This document shows positions 18,520-26,659 of a DNA stretch of 64,000 nucleotides, in pieces. A program made the translations under genes and the position numbers. How positions within the stretch are numbered: the first letter of the stretch is position 1; every line of letters begins with the position of its first letter. The stretch is from NCBI GenBank assembly GCA_021829645.1, contig JAKBPI010000003.1, positions 1-64,000 of the forward strand, given 5' to 3'. A model generated the notes under the pieces. It searched no databases. It had not been told where the DNA came from and saw only the letters and a program-made list of their open reading frames with translations. This DNA comes from Actinomycetes bacterium. Lineage in GTDB: Bacteria > Actinomycetota > Acidimicrobiia > Acidimicrobiales > Bog-793.

Positions 18520-19032
18520 GTGGAAAACCCCGATAGATCACTGATTTCTAAAATAAAAAATATTTCCCATACTGATATGTTTGGAAAAGTGTGGAAGTAC
18601 GCAAGCGTTTCCGTGTTTTCTACCGTGCTTACCGCCGCGCTGGTGGCTATCTTTTTTGATGCGCTGAAATTGAGTGCCATTGCCGCCACCTTGTGGGCAA
18701 ACGTGCTTTCTACTATTCCGGCCTATTTCCTCACCAGGAATTGGGCCTGGGGTAAATCAGGTCGCTCGCATTTTTGGCAAGAAGTGGTCCCTTTTTGGGC
18801 TATTGCCGGTGTCAGTGCGGTCTTGGCTGCTGTGGTATCGGCCGCGGCAGATGCCGAAGTCAAGCACTTTACTCACTCCCACTCTTTGGAAACCATTGTG
18901 GTAACGGGAACAGATCTTTTCGTCTACGGTGTCATATGGGTGATCAAGTTCTTTTTATTCAATAACATTCTGTTTGCTACTCCCAAACCGGCTGAAAGCG
19001 AAAAGCCTGTATCTGAAACAGCCGACGTCTGA
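18520..19032 (+). CDS. GtrA-like four-helix membrane protein
   Basis: The 170-residue protein has four hydrophobic segments and the FGKVWKYASVS start and FLTRNWAWGK motif between helices 2 and 3 that mark the GtrA family. GtrA proteins are thought to help move polyprenyl-linked sugars across the membrane or to act with glycosyltransferases. No glycosyltransferase is adjacent. It starts at GTG and converges on the potassium-channel gene. Confidence 0.75.
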   Translation: MENPDRSLISKIKNISHTDMFGKVWKYASVSVFSTVLTAALVAIFFDALKLSAIAATLWANVLSTIPAYFLTRNWAWGKSGRSHFWQEVVPFWAIAGVSAVLAAVVSAAADAEVKHFTHSHSLETIVVTGTDLFVYGVIWVIKFFLFNNILFATPKPAESEKPVSETADV

Positions 19033-19078
19033 GCGCTCCGATATTTACGTCAGGGTAAGGGATTTTCATCCCGCTTGA

Positions 19079-20104
19079 TCATGTAGCTATACTCCGCAGC
19101 GAGTTAAGTTGATTTTGATTGCCTATTACCACCAAAACGTCTCCTTGGGCGATCTCTGCTTCCGGAGGAGGGTTGGTGATAAATTCTCCGCCCTGGTGTC
19201 GCAGACCCAGTACCAAAGTTCCCGTCAGGGCATGAATTCTGGCACTCCGCAGGCTTTCGCCGATGAGGTTAGAGTCGTGTGGGATCTCTATTTGTTCCAA
19301 GCGAAATTCCAAACTGCCATCGTGCATTACAAAATCAAGGAATTCGGCAACCTGTGGCTGCAAAGCCAGTGATGCCATTTTTGTACCGCCGAGATTTTGC
19401 GGGTTCACTATCCGGTCTGCTCCGGCTTGGCGCAGTTTACTTACAGCGTTCTCACTTCCGGTGCGAGATACTATAAAAATATCGGGACTGAGCGAACGCG
19501 CCGTCAATGTGACGTATAGATTTTCAGCGTCGCCGTGAAGGGCTGTGATTAGGGCTTTGGCCCGCATAATTCCCGCATCCAGCAGTACGTCTTCTTCTGT
19601 GGCATCTCCGCATATAGAAATGCATTTGCATGTCTCGATGCGTTCTTCTGAGCTGTCTATGACCACGAACCGGATTCCGCCCTGTTTGAGCTGGTTGGCG
19701 ATAGAATTGCCGACTCTGCCCCATCCGCACAGGATAACGTGGTCTTCCATGTTATGAATTTGGCGTTCCATTTTTCTCTTTCCCAATTGCTTTGTGAGGT
19801 AACCCTCAAACAGCGTTTCGATAAGAATGCTAAAGGTGTAGGCGGCCGTACCGACTCCGGCAAAGATAAGAAGTATCGTAAAAACCTTTTCCCCTGCGGT
19901 AAAAGAATGAACTTCGCCAAACCCGACGGTAGAGATGGTGATGACGGTTTGGAACAAGGCATCAAGAGGTGTGTAGCCGAATGCGATATACCCCAATTCC
20001 CCGGTGACTATGACCACCAATAAACTGAAAAGAGCAAAGATAAGTCTTTTGGCAAAGCGCGGTATGATGAGTGCCGGCGACTTGAGGATCTGTTTTATCT
20101 TCAT
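19079..20104 (-). CDS. Two-helix potassium channel with TrkA-N and TrkA-C domains
   Basis: The 341-residue protein has a first membrane helix (about 22-43), a pore loop with the selectivity filter TVGFG (residues 59-63), a second helix (about 72-95), then an RCK/TrkA-N Rossmann domain beginning HVILCGWGRVG and a TrkA-C domain over the last 80 residues (LIGESLRSA, LVVIGNQNQL). This is the MthK-like or KtrA-fused layout of ligand-gated K+ channels. It is a single gene. The ligand is probably a nucleotide or divalent cation, by family. Confidence 0.88.
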   Translation of the reverse strand: MKIKQILKSPALIIPRFAKRLIFALFSLLVVIVTGELGYIAFGYTPLDALFQTVITISTVGFGEVHSFTAGEKVFTILLIFAGVGTAAYTFSILIETLFEGYLTKQLGKRKMERQIHNMEDHVILCGWGRVGNSIANQLKQGGIRFVVIDSSEERIETCKCISICGDATEEDVLLDAGIMRAKALITALHGDAENLYVTLTARSLSPDIFIVSRTGSENAVSKLRQAGADRIVNPQNLGGTKMASLALQPQVAEFLDFVMHDGSLEFRLEQIEIPHDSNLIGESLRSARIHALTGTLVLGLRHQGGEFITNPPPEAEIAQGDVLVVIGNQNQLNSLRSIAT

Positions 20105-20306
20105 TATTTAAATCCACTCTGTAGTTTAATGAGATTTGTCGACCAACAAATCCTCTTTACTGTCGACTGATGGTATATCAAACGGATGAAAGGTATGAAT
20201 TTTGATAGTACGACATGATAAAACGGAGTTTTCTGGCAGGGATGTCCGGATTTTTGTAAGCGCTATTTAGAACGGCAGTAGCTCGCTATTTAGATAATCA
20301 TTACGA

Positions 20307-20424
20307 TTGAACTCTTTATCAAAACGTCTCCGAGTCCTTGGCTTGTTGTTGTTATGCAATTCGTCCATAGTGATATTCTCCTTCTTCTAGGAGATAACCG
20401 TGTCCAAATTCGTGAGTATCTTCA
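20307..20424 (-). repeat. Copy A of a 118-base direct repeat (5' end of IS3 orfA)
   Basis: This copy differs from copy B at about six of 118 positions and lies exactly 500 bases from it. On the minus strand it contains an ATG followed by MDELHNNNKPRTRRRFDKEF, the start of an IS3-type OrfA. After that the frame runs into unrelated sequence. Confidence 0.7.
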
Positions 20425-20678
20425 GTCGCGCATTCGTTAGAACTTCTTCCCATGCTGTCCCAGTAGTAATACGATGACTGAGAGACCTTACATACTTTAC
20501 AAAGTGCTTTGACTAAGAAATTCGGTCTTTTAGTATCGATAAAGCGATAAATCATTTCTCGCCTGTCTCCTTTACAAGTAAGGCCGAAAAAGAGTTTTAG
20601 GATTTCCTTCTCCATTTTCAGCTGTTCGTTTTCTTTACGAAGACGTCGGTTTTTTAGCAATGAGATCTGTTTTATCAT
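20352..20678 (-). pseudogene. IS3-family transposase fragment (end of OrfA joined to start of OrfB)
   Basis: The 108-codon frame begins with the coiled-coil end of OrfA (RRLRKENEQLKMEKEILK). It then runs into the N-terminal helix-turn-helix of OrfB (FLVKALCKVCKVSQSSYYYW). After SYYYW the frame enters repeat copy A, so the catalytic core is lost. The end of the frame, after about residue 80, is translation of the repeat and has no meaning as protein. Confidence 0.7.
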
Positions 20679-20712
20679 TACTTAGGGCTTGGCTCTTTTT
20701 CTCTTCTCTGAC

Positions 20713-20868
20713 TTAGATGAAAAGATTTCTATCCGAAATACCTAGTTCGCTTCCAACTTGTTTTAGTGATGCGGTACTCAGATAATAAAGCCTGACTGCG
20801 TCTCGTTTGAACTCTTTATCAAAATGTCTCCGAGTCTTTGGCTTGTTGTTGTTATGCAATTCGTCCAT
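20713..20868 (-). pseudogene. IS3-family OrfA N-terminal fragment
   Basis: Fifty-one codons are open from an ATG at 20868, starting with MDELHNNNKPKTRRHFDKEF and continuing through a helix-turn-helix (ASLKQVGSELGISDRNL) to an early stop. This ORF is too short to appear in the ORF track. A full OrfA is about 90-100 residues; the missing half is found, out of frame, in the fragment at 20352-20678, so one or more frame-disrupting changes split the gene. Confidence 0.65.
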
Positions 20869-20924
20869 GGTTATATTCTCCTTCTTCTAAGAGATAACCG
20901 TGTCCAAATTGGTGAGTATCTTCA
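20807..20924 (-). repeat. Copy B of the 118-base direct repeat
   Basis: Copy B covers the upstream region and first codons of the longer OrfA fragment and includes a plausible ribosome site (aagaaggag) before its ATG. It pairs with copy A at 20307-20424. Confidence 0.7.
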
Positions 20925-20943
20925 ATCTGCTAAGTCTAGTTCT

Positions 20944-21291
20944 TTATTCTGTACGACTTGGAGGGCGATTGGCTATTCTTCGTACGTCTTCGGCAATACG
21001 GAAGAGAACTATCAGAATTTCAAAGGAAACTCTGGCAAATGCCAAGTAGATAATGTATAGCAGAGGTATCACAATGATACCTACGATAATCCCTTTGGAT
21101 AGAAGGATTACGAAGAATGCTAATGCCCCTATGCTATACAAAACAGTTACCAGTGCATAAAGTACCTTTATAATCTTAGTAGTGATCAGAGAATTGAACT
21201 TAAAATCGTAGAGAGAGCGAAAGAAGCCCTTGTAGTCCAAATAGTCTCTAGGTATTTCACCAGATGAAGAAGAGTTAGGCAGATATGACAT
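20944..21291 (-). CDS. DUF4282 membrane protein
   Basis: The product carries the DUF4282 pattern: GFFRSLYDFKFNSLITTKIIKVLY, two membrane helices and ARVSFEILIVLFRIAEDVRRIA at the end. I prefer the internal ATG at 21291 (start MSYLPNSS, 115 residues) because aagggga sits just before it. The longer 126-residue reading starts upstream at 21324. Function is unknown. It lies between IS remnants and may be the only intact gene of this 3-kb stretch. Confidence 0.75.
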   Translation of the reverse strand: MSYLPNSSSSGEIPRDYLDYKGFFRSLYDFKFNSLITTKIIKVLYALVTVLYSIGALAFFVILLSKGIIVGIIVIPLLYIIYLAFARVSFEILIVLFRIAEDVRRIANRPPSRTE

Positions 21292-22310
21292 TACAATTCC
21301 CCTTTGTTTGTCAAATAAATACAATTAGCACTGAACGAAACTTTGTAACAAAGCACTCTTAGCTAGTTTTCAAAGATATCATTAAACAAAATTTGTGTCA
21401 ACTGATTCTGTCTATTTTGCTGTATGTATTTTAATTACGGTTAGGATGTTTGGAAATGTTACTCTTCTGTCGTCGCAACTCTAACTGTGCCTCACCCGGT
21501 TCATAATTTTTTAATAATGTTTACTCTGTGTAAAATCGCTTTCAATAACTATTTATTCCGGTAAGAAGAGACAGCTATCTACAAGAGAGCCGGTTTGTTT
21601 GTGTCAAATCCTTGTCGTCACTTATAAATTGTTTTGAGCAGCTTTCTTATTTGTTTATGCAATCAATAGGGAAGGTTGTATGGCTGATCTCTGGAAAAAC
21701 AGAGTTTTGAAATGTTTATAGGAGTGTTTTTCTCCTTTGATATTATACAACTGAGTCGGTTGTAAAAATATTCTTAAAGAGCAAGTGATTTTCCTGCAAA
21801 ATACGGTCTACGTTTTGAAGACGTATATTTACAAACCGGTCAAACATTTGTGGAAGTAAAAGGGATATCAACCGCATTCATCTTTTGTTCAAAGACAGAT
21901 ATACGAGGATCAATATATCCTGGGACAAGGTGCAAATAATTTTGATACCGGCGGGGCGGGACAGCCAATCTTACGAGGGGTATGGGTCTTTTTACCCAAC
22001 CGGTTTGGTGTCACGTATACCACTAAACCATTATTGACCGTCTTGTTGCTGTCAGGTATTCATGTGTAGTCCTTTACTATGGAGAAGAACTTTCAGGTAA
22101 TTCGGGCACAGAATTGAACCCCAATTATGTCTTCGGTTAGGATTCTGCAACAGAGCGGGCATAGGCAATAAGTAGTGTTCCTAATTTACACAGAATGGAT
22201 GAATCCTTTATACCCAAAAAGACCAGAATACTTTTTCGACATTTTACTAACATGTGGTGCACCTTTTGAAGGATTGCCCAAGACAGTGAAATCTAAGAGA
22301 CCGTAGACAA
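21292..22310. other. Gene-free AT-rich stretch
   Basis: About 1 kb without a credible gene. It lies upstream of a transposase pseudogene and may include its decayed 5' part, but frames are broken too often for me to trace it. Confidence 0.4.
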
Positions 22311-22339
22311 GTTACTATCCGGCTAAGCCGGATAGTAAC
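22311..22339. repeat. Perfect 13-base inverted repeat with 3-base loop
   Basis: gttactatccggc and its exact reverse complement flank taa. Such a perfect GC-containing hairpin in otherwise decayed DNA is striking. It lies at the upstream edge of the recognisable transposase pseudogene. No T-run follows. Confidence 0.75.
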
Positions 22340-22970
22340 CAACAAGCCCTTGTGGTTTGGTCGTGAGATATTTAGAAAGCAAAAGAACCAAAACAAGGCT
22401 CATACTATGATCCCTATGTGGTACTTGACATCTCTAGCCGTTACCTCGTGGTTTGGCGCAGTTCCAAGAGAAGATGAAGAGCTTACAGCAGAACTCATAG
22501 CTGACGCTATAGCTTCTATAAGGTTCTAACTGATCCCGGCTCTTCTATAAATTTAGCCCGGTGACAGAGCTACTCACATTCTAGGTATTGGCCGCAGTCA
22601 CAACCGTAAGAACGATAACCCTTACCTCAAAACACGGTTCAAGACCCTCAAATACTGCCCAGTATTCCCGGAACGCTTTGGCTGCGTTCAAGATGTCCAA
22701 GCATTTTGTCAGGAGTTCTTTACCTACTAAAACGATGAATATGCCACTCAGATACCTGTTACAGTCCCGGGGCACGGCTAAAGAAGTGTACGAAACAGGG
22801 GAAAACCCTACAGAGCGCTTAGGAAGCTAATCCGGCTTGCTTTCGCTCTCAAAACCCCAAAACTCCCAAACATCGCCCGGATCAATGAGTCAGTTGCAAG
22901 TGAGAAGGTTTTACAGAAGACATCTACAAAAAGTTTCCGAAAGGACATGACAGAGTCCGAATTGTAAATG
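22337..22970 (+). pseudogene. Transposase pseudogene with IS3/IS481-type integrase core
   Basis: Translation with stops and frame changes recovers an integrase core in order. VWS-stop-DI appears first (first Asp), then YYDPYVVLDISSRYLVVW, then in another frame EDEELTAELIADAIAS. RKNDNPYLKTRFKTLKYCPVFPERFG (the DNPY-containing region) follows, and then QAFCQEFF and a C-terminal ALKTPKLPNIARINE. This matches rve-core transposases of IS3/IS481-like elements. At least two in-frame stops and two frameshifts make it non-functional. The ORF at 22588-22830 in the track is part of it in a different frame. Confidence 0.7.
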
Positions 22971-23110
22971 AATTTACCAAATATAGAACTCGCTGCAGTT
23001 ATTCCGGGAAACCGGACAAGGAGAACTGGTATATAAAAAATACCAGTTCAAAAGGAAAATACAGTAACAACAAGCTTACCGGTGTGCTCGGCACAGTTGC
23101 GATTTCGTAA
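22904..23110 (+). pseudogene. Unrecognised 68-codon open frame after the transposase remnant
   Basis: An open frame without a start codon follows a stop at 22901 and ends with TAA at 23108-23110. It partly overlaps the transposase tail in another frame. The translation (DIYKKFPKGHDRVRIVNEF, later RCSYSGKPDKENW) looks protein-like, with balanced charged and aromatic residues, but I do not recognise it. It may be the 3' end of a lost gene. Confidence 0.3.
23023..23049. repeat. Perfect 10-base stem-loop
   Basis: gaactggtat and its reverse complement flank an A-rich 7-base loop. It sits inside the unrecognised open frame and could mark an insertion-sequence end or an old terminator. Confidence 0.5.
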
Positions 23111-23486
23111 TTGCAATAGTTTACCAAATGTTAGCCTACAGTTATCAAGCCGTATTGTATTTAAAACCTTTACTGTCTAATGTATGACTATTGATGACTC
23201 AAAATAAAGGGAATACCAATGTTGTTATTAGATAGTAAAGGAGTTCAAGTAGCTTTTTTGAGCAAAATCTGTTATAGGTAAAAAAGGGTTATTACTCAAT
23301 ATAATTGTGCTTCCAAATCTCAAATAAGAAATTTTAATATTCTTGATACCTCATGTAATTATATTTAGCAAAGCTAATAATAAAGTGTAGCCCGCTATAG
23401 CAATATTTATCTTTTCTGCAGATAACGAAATCCAAATTGCAAGTTCCTTAAATTTTGAAAATCATCGGAGTAGGTAAAGGAAAAAT
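23111..23486. other. Leader region of the ABC importer operon
   Basis: This AT-rich gap of about 375 bases has no ORF. It must contain the promoter of the ABC importer operon. A ribosome site (taaagga) precedes the ATG at 23487. I see no clear operator. Confidence 0.35.
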
Positions 23487-24632
23487 ATGGCATCAATAGT
23501 AATGAAAAATATAGAGAAAAAGTACAGTAAAAAAGATTCGACTATCGCTGTAGAAAACGTATCGCTCTCTATAAATGAAGGGGAATTCATTGTACTGCTC
23601 GGTCCTTCCGGATGCGGAAAGACAACCATTTTAAGAATGCTGGCAGGATTAGAAGAGCTCACTTCGGGTGAGATCTGGTTTGGAGACCAACTCATGAACC
23701 ATGAGCCTCCAGAAGCGCGCAGCGTCGGTATGGTCTTTCAAAGCTATGCCCTCTATCCTCATATGACTGTATTCGATAATCTTGCATTTGGCTTAAAAGC
23801 ACGTGGTATGTCAAAACCTCTGATTAAACAGAGTGTACATGAGATGGTCGAACTCTTGGGCCTTTCAAGCGTAATTAACCATAGGCCAAAAGAACTTTCC
23901 GGCGGTCAGCGTCAGCGAGTCGCACTTGGCAGGGCTTTGGTACGCGATCCGGCTGTCTTTCTTATGGATGAACCCCTGTCCAATCTGGATGCAAACTTGC
24001 GCGAACAGATGAGGCTGGAGCTGGCCCGTATACATAAGCGCGTAAAGGTGACAACCGTCTATGTCACACATGATCAAAACGAAGCACTGACACTAGCCGA
24101 TCGCGTGGTGGTGATGGAAGGCGGACGTGTCAGGCAGGTAGGTACTCCCGAGGAAATATACGGGAGTCCCGCCAATACCTTTATTGCCGGTTTTGTCGGA
24201 TCACCGGGGATGAATCTATGGACACTGGAGTGGAAACTCGTCGGCGACAGTATATTGATGGGTGAAGGAGCCATTGAATTGCCGCGTTCTTTCCTGCCCG
24301 TATTGGAATCGGCCGGAAGCAAAGTGACAGTGGGTATTCGCCCCGAGTACTTGGGCCTGTCGCTCGTACACGCCGACGTGAAGGTCAAGTGCAAGGTAGA
24401 GTTACTGGAAAACCTCGGAAGCCACTCACAGTTGCACGCCCACTTAATTAACGAAACCCCGGTCAGCCTGATAGCCCGTTTGGAGCCCAATACTTACGTG
24501 GATCCTGACGAAGAGATAGTGCTTACTACTTCGACCGGTGCCGTTCATTTATTCGATGCCGTAACCGGCGAACGTATAGACCTTTTAGGTGAAGATTACA
24601 TCGAGAACGAAAATAGGTTCACACTGTCATGA
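23487..24632 (+). CDS. ABC importer ATPase, MalK/UgpC/MsmK type
   Basis: Walker A is GPSGCGKTT (about 40-48), the Q-loop follows in VGMVFQSYALYPHM, the signature is LSGGQRQRVALGRAL, and Walker B plus D-loop is VFLMDEPLSNLDAN; the H-loop is VTHDQ. A C-terminal TOBE-like domain (about 280-365) is typical of the carbohydrate-uptake CUT1 family. At 381 residues it has full length. Its stop overlaps the first permease gene (ATGA). It energises uptake by the two permeases that follow. Confidence 0.9.
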   Translation: MASIVMKNIEKKYSKKDSTIAVENVSLSINEGEFIVLLGPSGCGKTTILRMLAGLEELTSGEIWFGDQLMNHEPPEARSVGMVFQSYALYPHMTVFDNLAFGLKARGMSKPLIKQSVHEMVELLGLSSVINHRPKELSGGQRQRVALGRALVRDPAVFLMDEPLSNLDANLREQMRLELARIHKRVKVTTVYVTHDQNEALTLADRVVVMEGGRVRQVGTPEEIYGSPANTFIAGFVGSPGMNLWTLEWKLVGDSILMGEGAIELPRSFLPVLESAGSKVTVGIRPEYLGLSLVHADVKVKCKVELLENLGSHSQLHAHLINETPVSLIARLEPNTYVDPDEEIVLTTSTGAVHLFDAVTGERIDLLGEDYIENENRFTLS

Positions 24633-25633
24633 TATCTCCCAAAGCCAATACGATAATCGAAACGCCGGACAGGACTGCTGACAAGTCTTACTCTGTACCC
24701 AAACAGCAGCGGCAGAGGCCACGGCGTCTTCATTACTTCAAAAACCAGCTGGTTGCTTACGGGTTAATGTTCCCGTCTATGGCGGTATTTGTGATGTTCT
24801 TCTATATTCCGGCGTTTTACCTCTTGTATATTTCTTTTTTTCACTGGGGAATTCTTTCCTCGGCAACTAACTTTGTCGGTCTTGCCAACTTTCGTACTCT
24901 TTTACAGCAGCCGTTGTTTTTCCATTCTCTGGTGACGTCTGTTTATTACACATTGGTGATGATTCCGGCAACGGTTCTGCTTTCTCTCGGCGTAGCTCTT
25001 TTACTGAGAGAGGCGGTTACCGGTCGCAAACGGGGATCGGGGATTTGGCGAGGAGCCGTATTCTTACCCCATGTAACCCCGATAGTTGCTACGTCTATTA
25101 TCTGGGTTTGGATCTTCAATCCGCAATTCGGACTGGCAAATTTTGTGCTCACTCATTTAGGCCTTCCCGCTCTGGGCTGGCTGGAAAGTGCGACCTGGGC
25201 CCTTCCGGCCGTGATGATAGACAGCTTATGGCATTCTCTCGGATTATACGTCATTATTTTTCTCGGCGGTCTTTCTATGGTTCCCCGTGAATTAATTGAA
25301 GTTGCCCGGCTCGACGGGGCCAAGAAGTACCAAATCTTCCGCCGAATTATTTGGCCGCTCATATCCCCTACGACATTTTTTGTTGTGGTGCTGTCTACAA
25401 TCAACAGCTGGCAGGCGTTTTCTCAAATCTTTGCAATGACGGGAGGACCACACGGAGGTGCAGGCGGGCCCGCATTTTCCACGACTACGGACGCCGTTCT
25501 TGTCTTTCAGACCGCATTTGTTTACTACCACTTCTCCCTTGCCGCAGCAATGAGCTTAGTCTTATTCTGCATCATCATGGTGCTCACACTTATACAGAAA
25601 TGGATATCGGACCGTGTCGTCTTCTACCGCTAG
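24629..25633 (+). CDS. ABC importer permease, MalF/UgpA type
   Basis: The 334-residue protein has six membrane segments after a basic N-terminal tail of about 40 residues, and the EAA loop EVARLDGAKKYQIFRRIIWPLISP that contacts the ATPase. The family is the first permease of CUT1 sugar or glycerol-phosphate importers. It overlaps the ATPase gene by 4 bases and the second permease gene by 20 bases. Confidence 0.88.
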   Translation: MISPKANTIIETPDRTADKSYSVPKQQRQRPRRLHYFKNQLVAYGLMFPSMAVFVMFFYIPAFYLLYISFFHWGILSSATNFVGLANFRTLLQQPLFFHSLVTSVYYTLVMIPATVLLSLGVALLLREAVTGRKRGSGIWRGAVFLPHVTPIVATSIIWVWIFNPQFGLANFVLTHLGLPALGWLESATWALPAVMIDSLWHSLGLYVIIFLGGLSMVPRELIEVARLDGAKKYQIFRRIIWPLISPTTFFVVVLSTINSWQAFSQIFAMTGGPHGGAGGPAFSTTTDAVLVFQTAFVYYHFSLAAAMSLVLFCIIMVLTLIQKWISDRVVFYR

Positions 25634-26531
25634 AAAAACCAGTACGGGTGACAAAATGACAGTACATAAAAATCACATCAAGCGCAGGACGCGCATGGGA
25701 GCCAGAAGTGCAAACCGCATGGGCAGACTGATTCATCAAGTTGCGATGGTTTTCGTGGCCGTACTCTTTGCCTTCCCGCTCTATTGGGTAGTCGTTACTG
25801 CTTTCAACAGCCACGGAGGGGTATTTTCGATTCCGCCGAATTTCCTCCCGGCTTTCCATACCGGAGCATTTACTTATGTACTTATCCATACCCACTGGCT
25901 CCGTTATATGCTCAATACGGTCTTTATTGCGGCTGCCACTGTACTGCTGGTTATCCTGACCTCCGCCATGGCCGGTTACGCCCTTGCCGAGTTGAAGTTC
26001 AAGGGTTCGGGATTTTTGTTTCTAATGATCATCGGGGTAATGATGCTACCCACTCAAGCGCTGCTGGTGCCCCAATATGCAATAGCTATTCATCTGCATC
26101 TCTTGAACACTTATGCCATAGAAATTCTACCTTTTGGAGCCAGCACGTTTGGCGTATTTCTTTTCAGGCAGTATTTCAAGGGACTACCGCGCGAATACTG
26201 GGAGGCCGCCCGTCTTGACGGCGTGGGGCACTTTACTTATATCCGACGAGTTGCCCTGCCGTTGGCAAAACCTGCCGTAGCCACTACGGCTCTACTCACC
26301 TTTATTGCATCTTGGAATCAGTTCCAATGGCCGCTCATTATGACCCAGTCTCATTCTATTCAGCCAATCGAGGTAGCACTTTCTCACTATATGCAGACTT
26401 TTGAGGCAAATTGGCGCAAGCTGACATCCGCTGTAGTTATTGCGCTTGCCCCCATAGTCATACTCTTTATGTTTCTCCAGCGCTACATAGTAGCCGGCGT
26501 AGCCGGTCGTGATAGCGGGGTTAACAAATGA
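25614..26531 (+). CDS. ABC importer permease, MalG/UgpE type
   Basis: Six membrane segments and an EAA loop EAARLDGVGHFTYIRRVALPLAKP mark the second CUT1 permease. The tracked GTG start overlaps the first permease by 20 bases; an ATG at 25656 (start MTVHKNHIKRR) is an equally good choice. The protein pairs with the upstream permease to form the channel. Confidence 0.86.
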   Translation: MSSSTARKTSTGDKMTVHKNHIKRRTRMGARSANRMGRLIHQVAMVFVAVLFAFPLYWVVVTAFNSHGGVFSIPPNFLPAFHTGAFTYVLIHTHWLRYMLNTVFIAAATVLLVILTSAMAGYALAELKFKGSGFLFLMIIGVMMLPTQALLVPQYAIAIHLHLLNTYAIEILPFGASTFGVFLFRQYFKGLPREYWEAARLDGVGHFTYIRRVALPLAKPAVATTALLTFIASWNQFQWPLIMTQSHSIQPIEVALSHYMQTFEANWRKLTSAVVIALAPIVILFMFLQRYIVAGVAGRDSGVNK

Positions 26532-26659
26532 CCAGTTTCCTAAAGGAGGTGAAGTTACTGACAGTAGTTATATGAAATATATAGGCATATTTATACAGTG
26601 AAATTAAAATGTGACAGTTGATAACGAGAAGACAATAGCAGAAAAAAAGGAGACAAAAA

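Larger units (their letters stand above)
20307..20924 (-). mobile_element. Remnant of IS3-family insertion sequences, two overlapping or nested copies
   Basis: The stretch holds two copies of the OrfA start region as direct repeats, one longer OrfA N-terminal ORF and a fused OrfA-end/OrfB-start ORF, all on the minus strand. No complete orfB or DDE catalytic core is present, so it cannot move by itself. The arrangement suggests that one element inserted in, or was duplicated next to, another and that deletion followed. Confidence 0.65.
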
